64,000 nucleotides of DNA from Glandiceps talaboti (GCF_964340395.1 NC_135563.1:7010422-7074421), one strand, 5' to 3'. Counted from the stretch's first letter, positions 24,561 through 37,440 are shown. The notes: a model not told the origin generated them from the letters alone. Made by a program: numbers and translations.

Positions 24561-24882
24561 GAATTGAGACACGGTTCGATAAATGTGTTATAGTTGTTGC
24601 TGAGATGTAAAATGGATACATGTGCACTGTCTATACCAAGACATAGAGTAGAATTAAACTTTACTGTATATCAATATATGAAAATAGAAAAGTTCTGTAT
24701 TGAAAAGTAGAAATACTTAGTGTACAGTGAAAGTACTAATGTACAGCATATATGAAAGTATTACAGTACTGTTATTTTGTTTACCCTTACAAGTAAAAGA
24801 AATGTGTTAATATGGGTAAGTATATGTGCAAGGCAAAACCAGATACACAATGTATACTGAATCATGCCTTCTGAAATGACAA

Positions 24883-24888
24883 AATAAA
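24883..24888 (+). terminator. Likely poly(A) signal of TTF2
   Basis: AATAAA lies 690 bp after the stop codon and is the first canonical hexamer downstream that I see. A GT-rich stretch (CCCTGTGTTG) follows within 20 bp, as expected for a cleavage site. Confidence 0.5.
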
Positions 24889-24899
24889 AGCCCTGTGTT

Positions 24900-27756
24900 G
24901 ATAAATTTCAACACAGATTATCAATATTTGAAATTCTGAGCTACCACACATGGTTTATCTTAATTGGTACGTTTCATTAATTATGTGAATGAGTCATTAA
25001 AATTAAAAACTATGTCAACAAGCTTTTATCGAACACATGGTCTTTGTTGTCACTGATTTATGTACAAAATCACATAATACTGTCATGATATTTTAAGCTT
25101 TTATTAAGATATCACCTAATTAAGGAAAAATATTTAATATGCAAATGGCAATAAATTTAAAATGTACAACACCAAGCTTTATTAAAAATGTGCCCTTTGT
25201 TATAATCAGTGTATGTACCACATTACTACTACTGTGGCAATCGAGGTCTTGGTTTACTAAGATAGACACAAGCTACTACTCTGGCAATCGAGGTCTTGGT
25301 TTACTAAGATAGACACAAACTAAAACTATAATATTGTTGCTCAATGAGGTATATGTAAATTACACAAGTGGAGTGATAGGCAAGAAGTGTCTATGTTGTG
25401 TGAATCTAATCACCCTGTAATCAAGATAGTGTAAATGCTGGAAGTCCCCAAAATGTACACTGCAAGTTCACTTGAAGACATCAGAAATACTACCCTATTG
25501 TGAGTACAATTAAAACCAGTGTCCACTCAATACCTTATATTGTGTTGCAACAAGTTTTACTTTGTACGTATCTTAGTAATCCAAGACCTTAATTGCTTTG
25601 CCTTATTCGGATATCATAGTACCTCTCATGCTGTTGCACAACAACTGTTCACCTCGGCTTTCATAAAATACTTGTTACATAACAGCCCTCGTGGTAATAG
25701 ATGTGTACTAGTGCCCCCATAGCCAGGCAATAAGTGTATATTATTAATTATATTATAATATCATAACTAGGCAAAGCCCATAAGCTCGCGTAGGGTAGAT
25801 TCATTTGTGACCAGTTGCCTGGGCTGCCTCACGATGATATTGTAGATAGCACCATCTACGTGGAGAATGCACATAACATATAGAATGCGCATGCGTAGTC
25901 ATTGCACTGCAATGCATCCTTTGGTAAAAACCACCCAAAAAAAATCGCATAGTATAATCGCATGCGTACTAGTCATTGAAATCAAGCAAGCTATGAAATC
26001 AAGTTTTATTAAATCATATTACATTATATTACATATTGTATATTATATATTATATCATAATTATTATATTACATGTAAATTACAGTAGTTCATACTTTAT
26101 CATATTGTTATACAAAGATGTATAATTATATATTATATGATTATAGATGTCTTATTGGTTGGAAAGGGATTACACATAGAATACCTTTGACAATATACAT
26201 ATCATGGACTTTTGAATTTGTTTTCCCAGCGAGGACATACATGTAGGACCATGCGCGCTTTTCCATTGAAATAAACTCTGTAATTATGGGCTATTATTTC
26301 ACCAGGCATATACATCCAAACTCCTCGATATATGAACATTTGACTAAACACACTAAAATATGCATGCGCCATTTATACCGTTTGAAAACTGGAGGCCACA
26401 AAATCTTGCATTACGTATATAATTTGTGGTGATTTGACAGAAAACAAGACACAATTTGTACTTCTATACCTAAAGGGATACTTTGTTGTCATGAATCATA
26501 CCTAAATTCTTACAAGAATAATAACAATTGTACATCGTAATAGGAGAACACAACTGCTCCTACAGTCACAGACAGTTTTAATGATCTTATGCATCCCCCA
26601 GGCTCTCAGCTACATTGTTATCGAACACAAATATTTGGTCCAAATCTTTTTGAAGGTCCCCACCATCATTAAACTTTCAAAGGATAACCAAATTTTTGAG
26701 GCCCATTACATGTGAACAAGAATGTTGCTGCAAAACCAACCAATCAACCATACATACACACATATAAACTCAAAACATTAGATGTCAATTCAAACAATAC
26801 ATACATGCATGTATATGCCAAACACTTACTTGAAATGCAGCAGTGTATGTTAATTAGGCAATATCTAAAGAATGCAAGCTTCAAACTTCAAATACTACTC
26901 TGGCAATTAAGGTCTTGGATATAAATCTGTCGAAACTGGGGAACAAGTTTGCTGCCAGAACGCTGTGCATTCATTAACATAATCACGACAATGCAAATGA
27001 GAAAAGTAAATGTATATGCTAAGCTCTGTACACAGTGCTTGAATTGGGTCAAATTTTCCAAATTTTCCGATACTGATTGGATTCGTTCTAGACTGTTCAA
27101 AGTATTCGGGTGGCTTGTATTAAAAGGTACGTATATCGAAATATATATCGACAAGTTTCTGTCCAGATTTGATTTTTAGATTTCGAGAAACCAAACGAAT
27201 TTGAGAGCCAGGGAAATTCACTTCATTGTGGCATGCATCGCGAAATTCTTGCGCTGAGTGTTGTCATCAACAAGTTGTGTAGAATCGAAGTGTAAACCTG
27301 TATCATGCTACATGCTTACCATGTATGTAACTTTCCGATGCGTACTACCGATATTACAAGGGTTTGAATTTTGTTTAATATTTGCCGTGGAAACGAGTGT
27401 GTATCCTGGGTATGTATTAGGGGATTGCGAAGGCCGATTAAACTTAGCTGCAATATTTGTAGCGTCTGTTGTGATTTTGAGAGTCTCTTTCTGTTGTATT
27501 TTTTTTTTTAATGTCCTGGTGTTTAACTACAAGCAAACGCCACAATTCCTGTACATAAACATAAATAGACTAAAGCGATTCAGATCTGAATGGCAAAGTT
27601 GGGTGGAAGTTTCTGCTAATTATGCCGTACATACCAAAAAAATGAACATTTCCTAACTCAAACATTAATTACAGAGCCTTCAAGACCCAAGAAATGTTCA
27701 TAGGTACCAGCATTTTGAATTGAAACGGTAGTACGCTGACATCCCGCTCGCGTTTT
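24900..27756. other. Intergenic, AT-rich, no gene seen
   Basis: This stretch contains a 52-bp direct duplication at about 25220-25320 (GGCAATCGAGGTCTTGGTTT twice, with a third diverged match near 26900) and simple TATA-rich sequence at 26020-26140. No reading frame here resembles a known protein or shows flanking splice signals I would trust. Confidence 0.5.
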
Positions 27757-28930
27757 CAGCATGATCTCGTCTATTTGCGAGAAAAGCACAAAAAACAGCA
27801 CAAACCCCCTCAAAATCACAGCAAACGCTACAATTATTGCAGCTAGATTAAACTAAGAAATGAAATAGCACATTTGAAGTTATATTCGAAGACGCAATAG
27901 TAAATCACACTCAAACAAATGAAACCATTCATCTTACAACTGATGTAATAACGCTCGGATTATAAATACAAGGTTTCAGACACACATGATAAAACAGTTT
28001 TAAATTCATGGCCTGCAAGTTTGTATCAGGTGCCGCCAACAAAGCTGTTATTGCAAAAAGCTTTTCTTACGCAATTTTTCAAAGGCTGGGCAGTTATGTT
28101 TGATTGGAAGTCCTGATTTTGATACAGTGAGAGAGGAAAAATGCCATGAAATTGTGGCGGGGGGGGGGGGGTTGTTGTTGTTGTTGTTAATATAGTGGAA
28201 AACACAAACGTTTCAGTGGTGGGGAGCGTATATAAATCATTCTCAATATTGGGTGGGCAGTGGGCTGGTGGGCAATTCGAATTCCAGTGGGATGGAGAGG
28301 GGCAGATATCCTTGATCATCAGTGAAATGAAAACCACAAATCTGCTCCTTGGCTGCACTTGTTTGTATGTGATAACGTTGCTTACCTGATCGTATCGACG
28401 GCATAAGTAGTGTCGACAACTCTTCTTCCTTCTATTTCATCTAAGAAAAGTCGTTGGAAAACATAACTTCTACATCAAACGATTCAGTTTACAATCTATG
28501 ATACCAATTTATCCCTACGCTAATCAGCAACTTACTATATCAAATACTGTACATGTATCACTACGCCAATAGAAAGTATTCGTCTATGATGAACGTACGT
28601 GTAGCAAAACGAAAAAGCCCCTAAAACCAATGTGTTGCCTGCAGCTTTCAGTACTTTTTTCCTACCATCAAAATATATTGAATGTTTGAACCATAAAAAC
28701 ACGTTTAATGCTTCTAGCGAGCTGTTACATTTTTTGAAATTTCTATGAAAAGTCTCACATAGTATAAAGTCGTTTTCTCTCAAAAGGATTTCCCACTACT
28801 TCAACTCTGTCTTGCCAATTCAACACTTGCAATCCAAGCAACATTATTAGAAAATCATATCATATAAAGTAAATATCGACAACAACGACTACATTTTTTG
28901 ACAGATTTATTATAAACCAGATTTAAACTG
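27757..28930 (+). repeat. Segmental duplication, unit 1 distal part
   Basis: Sequence from ATGATCTCGTCTATTTGCGA onward is repeated in the same orientation from about 32,690, with roughly 90% identity by eye, continuing for about 1.2 kb (shared AGGTGCCG, GGCTGCACTTGTTTGTATG, AATATATTGAATG). Unit 1 precedes receptor gene 1 and unit 2 precedes receptor gene 2. The poly-G run differs between copies. Confidence 0.85.
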
Positions 28931-30142
28931 AATACCTCCCATAAGGGAATCACTAATTAATTATGCAACTCACTCATTAAAGGTAAAAGTTGTATCAACA
29001 AAGTTCATAGGACAGGTGCGTATTAATATTGTTGATATATGTATCATATTATAATATTATATGAAATTTGAAGCTTGAATTTTTAAGATACAGCCCAGTT
29101 ATCTAAAATCGTTAATTATGCAAATTTTCCATTAAAACTGTAAGCTATATCAACAAATTCTATAGGACGGGCCCGCTTTGTTATGGGTAACATTATGTAC
29201 TATTGTGATATTGAAATTCTAGTATACAAGCCTATGTCTTCGGGTGGTGTGAAATCTAGCATCGTACAAGCTGGGCTAATGACGACAGCATTAACAGTTT
29301 ACAGAACGATAAACTAGTTTTATAAAGAGGACTGGTGTTTAAATGTCAGGTCATTTTCTTTATGAAATGTTAAATTATAAACCCATGATAAATAGCCCTT
29401 ATTTAACATAATTTGATGATACAGTTTCTTACCTCATTATTAAGTATGTTGCACGTGATCACTCCATTACTCATATACATATATTTTATTGTCATTATAA
29501 TTGTACAATATTAATAATACATTCTATGCAGGCTCGGAAACACTAATACTGAAGTTCGGGGGGGGGGGGTACGCATGGATAAATATTCAAATCATCAGGT
29601 AAATGTGACCAATTGTAACGCATTGGTGTATAACAATATCATGAATATGATACAGTATGAATCGATGTAATGTAATTTATGATGTGTGTGATATATGATA
29701 TGTTATGTTATGTTATGATGTGATATGATATAATGAATATAATGTAATTTATTATATTGACATCCAAGACAATGTAATTTATAATATACAGTATAATATA
29801 ACAATAATATAATATGATATGATATGATATGATATAAGACCTAATGTAATGTATTATAATGACATAATATAATATAATTTCATATAGATAAAATACAATG
29901 ATATAAGTAATATAATATAATATGATTTAATATACTTGATAATCTAATATAATGTATAATGTAATATGATCTTTTATCTGTACGTAAATTATGTTACATA
30001 ATAATATGATAGATATACGACGTAATAAGATATACAGTAAGCCGTAACATGATATAATGACTTTACTAGTTTAGGGGTCTGAAAATGTGCCTTCTGCCTT
30101 ACATGTAAGGAAGTGCTCTTCACAATACAATGGCAGTGACAA
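28931..30142. other. Intergenic between duplication unit and receptor gene 1; degenerate GATAT repeats
   Basis: From about 29,640 to 30,060 the sequence is a degenerate ATGATAT/TAATATAAT simple repeat. The segment has counterparts at 37,440-37,640 and 40,640-41,060, showing that this spacer belongs to the duplicated unit. No gene is seen. Confidence 0.6.
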
Positions 30143-31238
30143 TTATCCGTGTAACTGTTTACTTGAGGCGCTTTGAATATTTGAAGTACTGGCCGTGTTT
30201 AGAGAAGGTAATTTGTGAGCGTCAGATCGACTCTGACAAGTGATAAATCTGTACAGAACTGCACGATAATCCGAACTGACTACATTGTTGATCAATCCAT
30301 TGGCGGTTGTTACGAACACTTTATTGTATCTGGTGAGGAGTAATAGTGTCTCCATGGACAGGGTGACTTCAAGTACAGTTACCGTTGGATTTAATAAAGC
30401 ATAAAGTAGCTGGGCATTGAAAACAACTTCTGGTGTTAATGCTATACATGATACGATTGAGACGACCACACACACCAATGTCACATTGTTATTTTTCTTC
30501 TTGTTCCAAGACTGTTGTGATTGCGACTTTTGAATCTTTGATGATCGTACAACTCTGACTGCAATGAGTATGTACAGTATGAACACAGAAATTGCTGCCA
30601 AGCAGTAAGTGACAATAGATATTATGTATAAAACTATAAAGGCTTGACAATATGGTAAATCTTTAGTCAGATTCCATTCACAAATAAGAATGCTAACACA
30701 GATATATAATGTGGCATACACAACGGAAATGCCCCAAACAAAGACTAAATATGCGACCTTCCTTGTGAATGCCCCATACACCTTGTAATATAGTGGTTTG
30801 CAAATGGCCACATATCGCTCAGTTGCTATTCCAGTAATGGACATAACATAACATGTTATAAGAAACTCTTTGGCCCAAAATTTAAACACCAGTTGCGGAA
30901 AACTGAGGAGTTTACCGGCAATTACAACGCTAAAGTGAAAAATGCATTGCTCTGTTAAGTATAACACATCAATTACTGATATATTGATCATTAATCTTGT
31001 TGACTTCTTTCGAATCTTGGGGACAACTGCGTAAATGACAACCACTAAAACATTTAATAACACCCCCAAAACAGAAACCCCTCCTAAAATAGATGAATGT
31101 ATGTATCGGGAATGGGGAATTCTTCGTCGAATACCCCTCACACCATTTCCTTCTCGTTTGCCGCCACCAGGAATACAAAGTTCAGCATCATTACCAAACA
31201 ATCTGTAACAAATATGTCATTCGTTAAGTGTGAGGCTT

Positions 31239-31290
<52 letters not shown>

Positions 31291-31334
31291 CACACACACA
31301 CACACAGATGCACATACATACATACATACATACA

Positions 31335-31365
<31 letters not shown>

Positions 31366-32380
31366 TATTAAATACATTCAATCTTTTAAAATAATTAATT
31401 TGCAGTCAAACATTAAAGATTTCCAGAGTAACAGCTATTTACCCTTTTTTCCTACAGGAAGTGATGAGTTCATCAGTACTGTTCTTGACCACAAGCATTG
31501 GAGTGGGAGGGTCTGTATTGCTGTGTCTTGAATCGGTCAAAGTGGGTTCATTCGGGATTAGCAAAGAAACCTGTTCAGTGTCAACTTGTGTGACGCTTTC
31601 TACCTGGCGTTCCATTGAGGAAGCTTGTGTAGTATCGTTTGCAGATGTAGAAGGCAGAAGGATGTTGGCAGAATGTTCACTTACAATTAAGTTGTTCAAG
31701 GTAACTGAAACAATGTCTGTGGAGGTCGCTGTTTTTGACCTGGAGTTACCTTCAGTTGCAAAATCACTACGCAAAATGCTATCTTCCGAAGTCATCTGTG
31801 AATCAACTTTTTCAGGAACAATTGACAATAGAGAGGTGCTTTCCCCGACAATTTCACTAGACATTTCATCTCTTGGAATGATGTTTTCTTCACCAGTTGC
31901 ACTAGACATGGCCTTAAAGTGACTTTCATCTCTGGGGGAGATGTTTTTCTTATCGGCTGTGCTAGAACTGGTCGTAAAGTGATTTCTATCTCTGGGGGAG
32001 ATGTTTTCCTTAGAGGTTGAACTAGACCTGGTCGTAAAGTGATTTCCTTCTCCAGGGGAGAAGTTTTCCTGAGCGGTTGTACTAGACTTGGTCGTAAAGT
32101 GATTTCCATCTCTGGGGGAGATGTTTTTCTTATCGGCTGTGCTAGAACTGGTCGTAAAGTGATTTCTATCTCTGGGGGAGAAGTTTTCCTTAGAGGTTGA
32201 ACTAGACCTGGTCGTAAAGTGATTTCCATCTCCAGGGGAGATATTTTCCTCAGCGGTTGCACTAGACCTGGTCGTAAAGTGAGCTGTCTCCCTCGGATTA
32301 GTAGAACTACTGCCTTTAACCACCACAAATCCATGATACACCAGAAGATAAATAAGCAAGATGTCCTTTCTCCGGTACAT
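30143..32380 (-). CDS. Putative mucin-stalk seven-transmembrane receptor, paralogue 1 (two exons)
   Basis: Exon 1 is 31443-32380, exon 2 is 30143-31202; the GT-AG join carries 2+1 bases and keeps frame, giving 665 aa. Exon 1 starts MYRRKDILLIYLLVYHG, a likely signal peptide. A Ser/Thr-rich stalk follows with about seven 20-residue repeats of the type HFTTRSSSTSKENISPRD, then a less repetitive Ser/Thr part. Exon 2 encodes a rhodopsin-type domain: LLNVLVVVIY (TM1), NISVIDVLYL (TM2), TERYVAICKPLYY (TM3 end, ERY), VWGIS (TM4), KKKNNNVTLVC before TM6, and NGLINNVVSSDYRAVLYRF (TM7/helix 8). NPxxY is lost, and no Cys sits at the usual start of TM3. Ligand unknown. An upstream non-coding exon is possible: an acceptor-like TTTCAG lies just before the start. 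Confidence 0.8.
31243..31364. repeat. (CA)n(CATA)n microsatellite in the intron of receptor gene 1
   Basis: A CA run of about 60 bp is followed by about twelve CATA units. The same two-part microsatellite occupies the equivalent intron of paralogue 2 (42265-42530), so it predates the duplication. Confidence 0.95.
31880..32290 (-). repeat. 60-bp coding tandem repeats in receptor 1 exon 1
   Basis: About seven 60-bp units, marked on the plus strand by CTGGTCGTAAAGTGATTTCC at 60-bp spacing. Each encodes one 20-residue Ser/Thr repeat. Units alternate in a higher-order pattern (SSSTSKEN next to SSSTADKKN). The long frames in the other two reading frames come from these repeats. Confidence 0.9.
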
Positions 32381-32689
32381 TGCTGAAACTTTGCCTGAAA
32401 CAATGACAGTAATTACATTGGTGGGGGAGTAGAATAACACTGGTTGTACAGCATATTCATACATTATAAGGAACCTTATAGAACGAGTGTTCTCTAACTG
32501 AATTAAGGAAATATTTGAGTAAACTTTAGGAAACTTATGAACGTTTAGACTTATATTTTAAGCACCTCAGAATCAATGAGGTAGATGTGCAGTGTCGTGA
32601 TATGAAACATCCAGGTATGTTATGTGCTTTCTGTTCAAATGTATTCGAACGAATACAATTTCGTTTTGTGCATGGTGTTGATATCTCTG

Positions 32690-33905
32690 TTTTCAGTATG
32701 ATCTCGTCTATTTGCGAAAAAAGCACAAAAACAGCACAAAGCCCCCCTCAAAATCACAGCCCAAACGCTACAATCATTGCAGCTAGATTAAACTAAGAAA
32801 TGAAATAGCACATTTGAAGTTATATTCGAAGACGCAATAGTAAATCACACTCAAACAAATGAAACCATTCATCTTACAACTGATGTAATAACGCTCGAAT
32901 TATGAATACACGTTTTCAGACACACATGATAAAAAAGTTTTAAATTCATGGCCTGCAAGTTTGTATCAGGTGCCGTCAACGAAGCTATTATTGTAAAAAG
33001 CTATTCTTATGCAATTTTTCAAAGGCTGGGCAATTATGTTTGATCGGAAGTCCTGATTTAGATACAGCGAGAGAGGAAAAATGCCATGACATTGTGGTGG
33101 GGAGGGGGGGGGCACACTTTGTACGTCAAAATAAATTGTTAGTGGAAAGCACAAACGTTTCAGTGGTGGGGAGCGCCGGGGTAAATCATTCTCATTATTG
33201 GGTGGGCAGTGGGCTGGCGGGCTATTCCAGTGGGAGTGAGAGAAAGCAGCCTTGATAGCCAGTGAAATGAAAACCACAAATCTGCTCCTTGGCTGCACTT
33301 GTTTGTATGTATGTGATAACGTTGCTTACCTGATCGTATCGACGGCATAAGTAGTGTCGACAACTCTGATTCCTTCTATTTCATCTAAGAAAAGTCGTTG
33401 GAAAACATAACATCAAACGATTCAGTTTACAATCTATGATACCAATTTATCCCTACGCTAATCAGCAAATTACAATATCCAATACAGTACATGTATCACT
33501 CCGCCACTAGAAATTATTCGTCTATGATGAACGTGTAGCAAAACAAAAAAGCCCCAAAAACTGCTTTTACCAAAGAGTTTTGCCTGCAGCATTCAGTACT
33601 TTTTTCCTGCCATCAAAATATATTGAATTATTCACGTACGGCATTTCATGTGTCAAGATTGTTTGAACCATAAAAACACGTTGAATGCTCCTAGCGAGCT
33701 GTTTCATTTTTTACAATTTCTATGAAAAGTCTTACAGAGTATAAAGTCGTTTTCTCTCAAAAGGATTTCCCGCTACTTCAACACTGTCTTGCCAATTCAA
33801 CACTTGCAAACCAAGCAACATTATTAGAAAATCATATCATGAAAAGTAAATATCGACAGCAACGGCTACATTTTTTGAAGACAGATTTATTATTTAAAAA
33901 ATGAA
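32690..33905 (+). repeat. Segmental duplication, unit 2 distal part
   Basis: This is the counterpart of 27,757-28,930 in the same orientation. Differences include small indels and an insertion around 33,630-33,660. It ends near 33,890, where the downstream sequences part. Confidence 0.85.
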
Positions 33906-34240
33906 TATATGAGAATAATACACTGGCTTGTCTATGGAATAATACACAGGCGATTCAAAATTGATAACTTTGTAAATGTTTGTGGCGAGATCAATACTTC
34001 AATGTCGGATAAAAAATTTAATTCCTTTAGTTTGGTGGTTTTTATGGTTTGGTGACCCATTTTAGTTCTCATCCGACAAAATCGATTTTGCTTTCAATTG
34101 AATTTGTTTTGCATCCCAAAATGTTGTGTTCACTCTACGCAAATGCGAAAGAAAATGTCAAATGGCGAAAAAAATTTAGTTGCCACAGTGGCGAATGAAA
34201 TTTCTCACCAACCGAGAGTCAATGGCCGTTTCCCTTTAGA

Positions 34241-34607
34241 GAGCCTTCAGTATTTACAAGAGGGCCGGAGGAATCGGGGGGGGGGGGTCACATTTTACAA
34301 ACCTGTTCTTGGGGGAGGGTCATATTTTGCATTACAATGTTTGGAGAGTATAATTTTTACAATCCGTAGTTTTGTGATCAAATTGAAGATTCAATTATTG
34401 TCAGTTTGTTTTGTGTGTTTCGAGATGTAAAAGTGAGATGAGCACGCAACATTTATTTTTACGAGTACTTTACATGCCAAAATACAAAAATAAAAATACA
34501 TATATTGTAAGAAAATTGTTTAATAAAATGATGCATTTTGTTGAGTGTACCATCTCACTTTATTACTCACACTGTCCGTGAATGTTGTTGTTAAAATATG
34601 ATGATGG

Positions 34608-34652
<45 letters not shown>

Positions 34653-35162
34653 AGTTTTGAATAGTTTTGAATAGAGAACACGGAAAGTGATACATGTACT
34701 GACTCAAGTAGTACCAGTGAGTCAGATTAGAGTGACACTGATAATGGCAATACTGAAGGTGAAGGTGATAATGATGACAATGATATCAGGGAACATTTAC
34801 AAGTGACCAGGTCAGACAGAGTATGCACAACATGGAAAGCACGTTTTAGATACTAACTAGATTGTGTATGATTATAAGAGAAAAGGTAACTAGCCAGTCT
34901 TTTACTGTCTGTCACTTTATATGTACAACTATTGCTTGAGTCAAATTCGTTTAATTTGTATGTATACATATAATGGGAATATTGATTAACGTTCAGTATA
35001 TGCAATTGTCATGGGGAGGGTCATGTTTTAGTAAATGGGACAAAGAGGACGGTCACCTTTTACAAATGGAGAATTCGAATGGGGGGGGTCATGTTTTACT
35101 TAACAGACGATGTGTGATGTCCTCCGGCCCTCACCCTCCCCCCTTGTAAATACTGAAGGCTC
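34241..35162. mobile_element. DNA element with 20-bp perfect terminal inverted repeats
   Basis: GAGCCTTCAGTATTTACAAG at the left end is matched exactly by its reverse complement at the right end. GGGCCGGAGGA follows on both sides at slightly different spacing. The inside has G-runs near both ends, a (GAT)n repeat at 34,605-34,650, and a short acidic-looking coding remnant (about 34,680-34,860) with a stop. No transposase was recognised, so it is probably non-autonomous or decayed. Confidence 0.6.
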
Positions 35163-35286
35163 CCTTACTATGCGTGTAGAATAATTTGACTGGCAGCCGC
35201 CATGTTTCTTCTGAAACCGCAATATGTACGAAGTTTTATACATTGTTAGCAAGATTTAATGTAACCTTATGGAGTATCATGGCTTC

Positions 35287-35370
35287 ACCGACCATCGTAA
35301 GGGGTGGGCCATTTGATATCCCCCCCCCCCGGGGGGGATATCAAATGGCCCACCCCTTACGATGGTCGGT
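35287..35370. repeat. 84-bp near-perfect palindrome
   Basis: ACCGACCATCGTAAGGGGTG and its exact reverse complement flank a C10-G7 centre, so the strand can fold on itself without a loop apart from the unequal C/G run. It is the left end of the possible element 35298-37170. Confidence 0.9.
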
Positions 35371-36613
35371 TGGAAGATTTAGGGGGGAAAAAAGATGCCA
35401 AATGGAGTTGCTTGAAAAAAAAAATCCGGATACGAGTGGGTGGTGGGGAAAAAAAGATGGACCACTGCTGCTAGAAAGAAAAATGTCTTGGCAGGGAAAT
35501 GATGCACAGGTTCGAGTATACTGTTCAACCTGCTCGTACTTCCCCAACCATGACACTTGTCAAATGATGACAAACATTTTCAAACACATGTCACTGTCAG
35601 GGACCAGTCAGTTTCGTTAGCCTGTGGTACATATATATATTTGTTCTTGTCTCAGTTTCTTTCATAAATTGTTTAAATATTACTTCATGTAAGGGTTCAA
35701 ACATAATTATACATAAACTTATACATATAATACTATTACCTAGCTACCACACTAGTTACAGAACATGCCATGCCACGTAAGTGTTTGGCAGTTTTTACAA
35801 TCAGTGCTTCACTTATCTTGCACTTTGGGGCAAAAGTGAACTTGAAGGTTTTGTTATCGTAATCTTCATACTATTAGATAGATTATAAAAGAACTTAATC
35901 TAAATTGTTCTAGTCTCTTCAGTATGAACTTGTCAGAAGGGATGAATATACTTCCTATTTCGGACACTACATGTATCGACACTGTAACTCAAATTCAAGT
36001 TCTATTGTACACTAGGTATGACCTCCTAAAGTGCTCTAACACATCAGTAACTTTACTATACATGCAATATCAATGCCCCTATACCAATGTTACAGGCCCA
36101 CTTTTATAACATGAAAAACTTATTTTAAAAGTTATATTTACTTTAGCTTTTCGAAGCTTGGCAATATATATCTCAGAGGCTATGAATAACCTAGAAATTG
36201 CCTAAATAGAAACAAAAAACTGCAGATCTGCCGGGGGGGGGGGGACCCCTTGGACTCCATCATTCCGGAGGCCACTCATTCCTTAAACCAACAATAACAT
36301 TCACCAAAATTGGTGAAAAAAAAACTTCAAAAGCTTCTAGGGGAGACCCCCATGACCCCCCATAAGAGGTAGACATGTCCAAGCCTCAAATCAAAGTTCT
36401 TCCCTCCACCTCTTACTGTCAAGATGATATGAAACTTTATTTAAAAAATGTTTCAACCATGTGTAGTTGCTTTTTACAATTGTTAGAGCTGTCTTATAAA
36501 GCTTGCAAATTATTGTCTGAAAGTGTCTGTGAATAGCCTAAACATTGCCTTTAGAAGTAGAAATCCTCCAGGGCTTCTAGGGGAGACCCCCAAGAAACCC
36601 CCCCCCCCCCATT

Positions 36614-36650
<37 letters not shown>

Positions 36651-37170
36651 ACAAGCGCGCGCGATGTCAGATGCTATGAAACTTAATTCACAGGGGTCAG
36701 TGACTTTTTTTCGGCCCAATGGAACAAACACTGACACCACCACCCCACCCCCCTGGAGAAACTGACCGGTCTATCTGAATGTTTGAGCTCACCAATCAAG
36801 TTTCCGATTTGTATTTTCAGTGTGTCATCATACCATGGCATAAAAACTGTCAATGATGTTTATTTAATTGAAAATCAAACATGTATGAAAGATGTAGTTT
36901 TCTAAATAAAATCTGTGTGTGACCAGCATCTTTTTATTCTCTGTATTACCCTGTGAGAAAACCAAACAGAAAATTGTGGCAACAAAAATAGGTGTTCGAC
37001 ATTGACGTTAAAAAATCCGGATATCTCAAAGAAGCAAAGAAAAAAAAGTTGCCAGCATAGGCGAAGGGGAAAAAATATAATTCTCAAGCAAGCAGGTGGG
37101 AAAAAAATAATGACTCTCACCACTCTTCTAAGCTCCCCCCCCCCCAGGATATCGAATGGTCTACCCCTAA
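35298..37170. mobile_element. Possible DNA element with GGGGTGGGCCATT-type inverted ends
   Basis: The left end GGGGTGGGCCATTTGATATC is matched by the reverse complement of GATATCGAATGGTCTACCCC at the right end, followed inward on both sides by C/G runs. Runs of A with AATCCGGATA occur near both ends. The inside also contains a (CA)n run (36,616-36,655) and two poly-C/G tracts. No transposase frame is seen. Confidence 0.45.
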
Positions 37171-37440
37171 GTTAGAAATGGTTACACCGTGTAAAGCCAG
37201 CATGCATGCACGGGAAGCAGGCCCACAAATCATGCCAATTGGCATGCATCGGTTGAGGTAACATTACATGGTTTAATAGGCAATCGATGTACGTTTTGAC
37301 ATTTATATCGCCGATAAAAGACTTTCGTTTTACATATTCTGAAAGAATATCCTAAACAAATTGAGGGGACCTCTAATGTTAACGTAACCCTCCTCCAATG
37401 TTCCACTCACGCTCTCTCTCTCCACTCCGTACACGGGATC
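37171..37440. other. Non-coding stretch after the TIR element
   Basis: No gene or repeat family is recognised. From 37,440 on, the sequence matches the spacer of duplication unit 1 (near 29,560). Confidence 0.4.

Noticed and set aside
27258-27656. 132-codon plus-strand frame with hydrophobic stretches
   Set aside because: No recognisable family, no splice or UTR support, and it lies in decayed intergenic DNA.
31792-32403. 203-codon minus-strand frame of repeated LRPGLVQPLRKTSP type
   Set aside because: It is another reading frame of the 60-bp repeats of receptor 1 exon 1. The frame with a signal peptide and an in-frame splice to the 7TM exon is the coding one.
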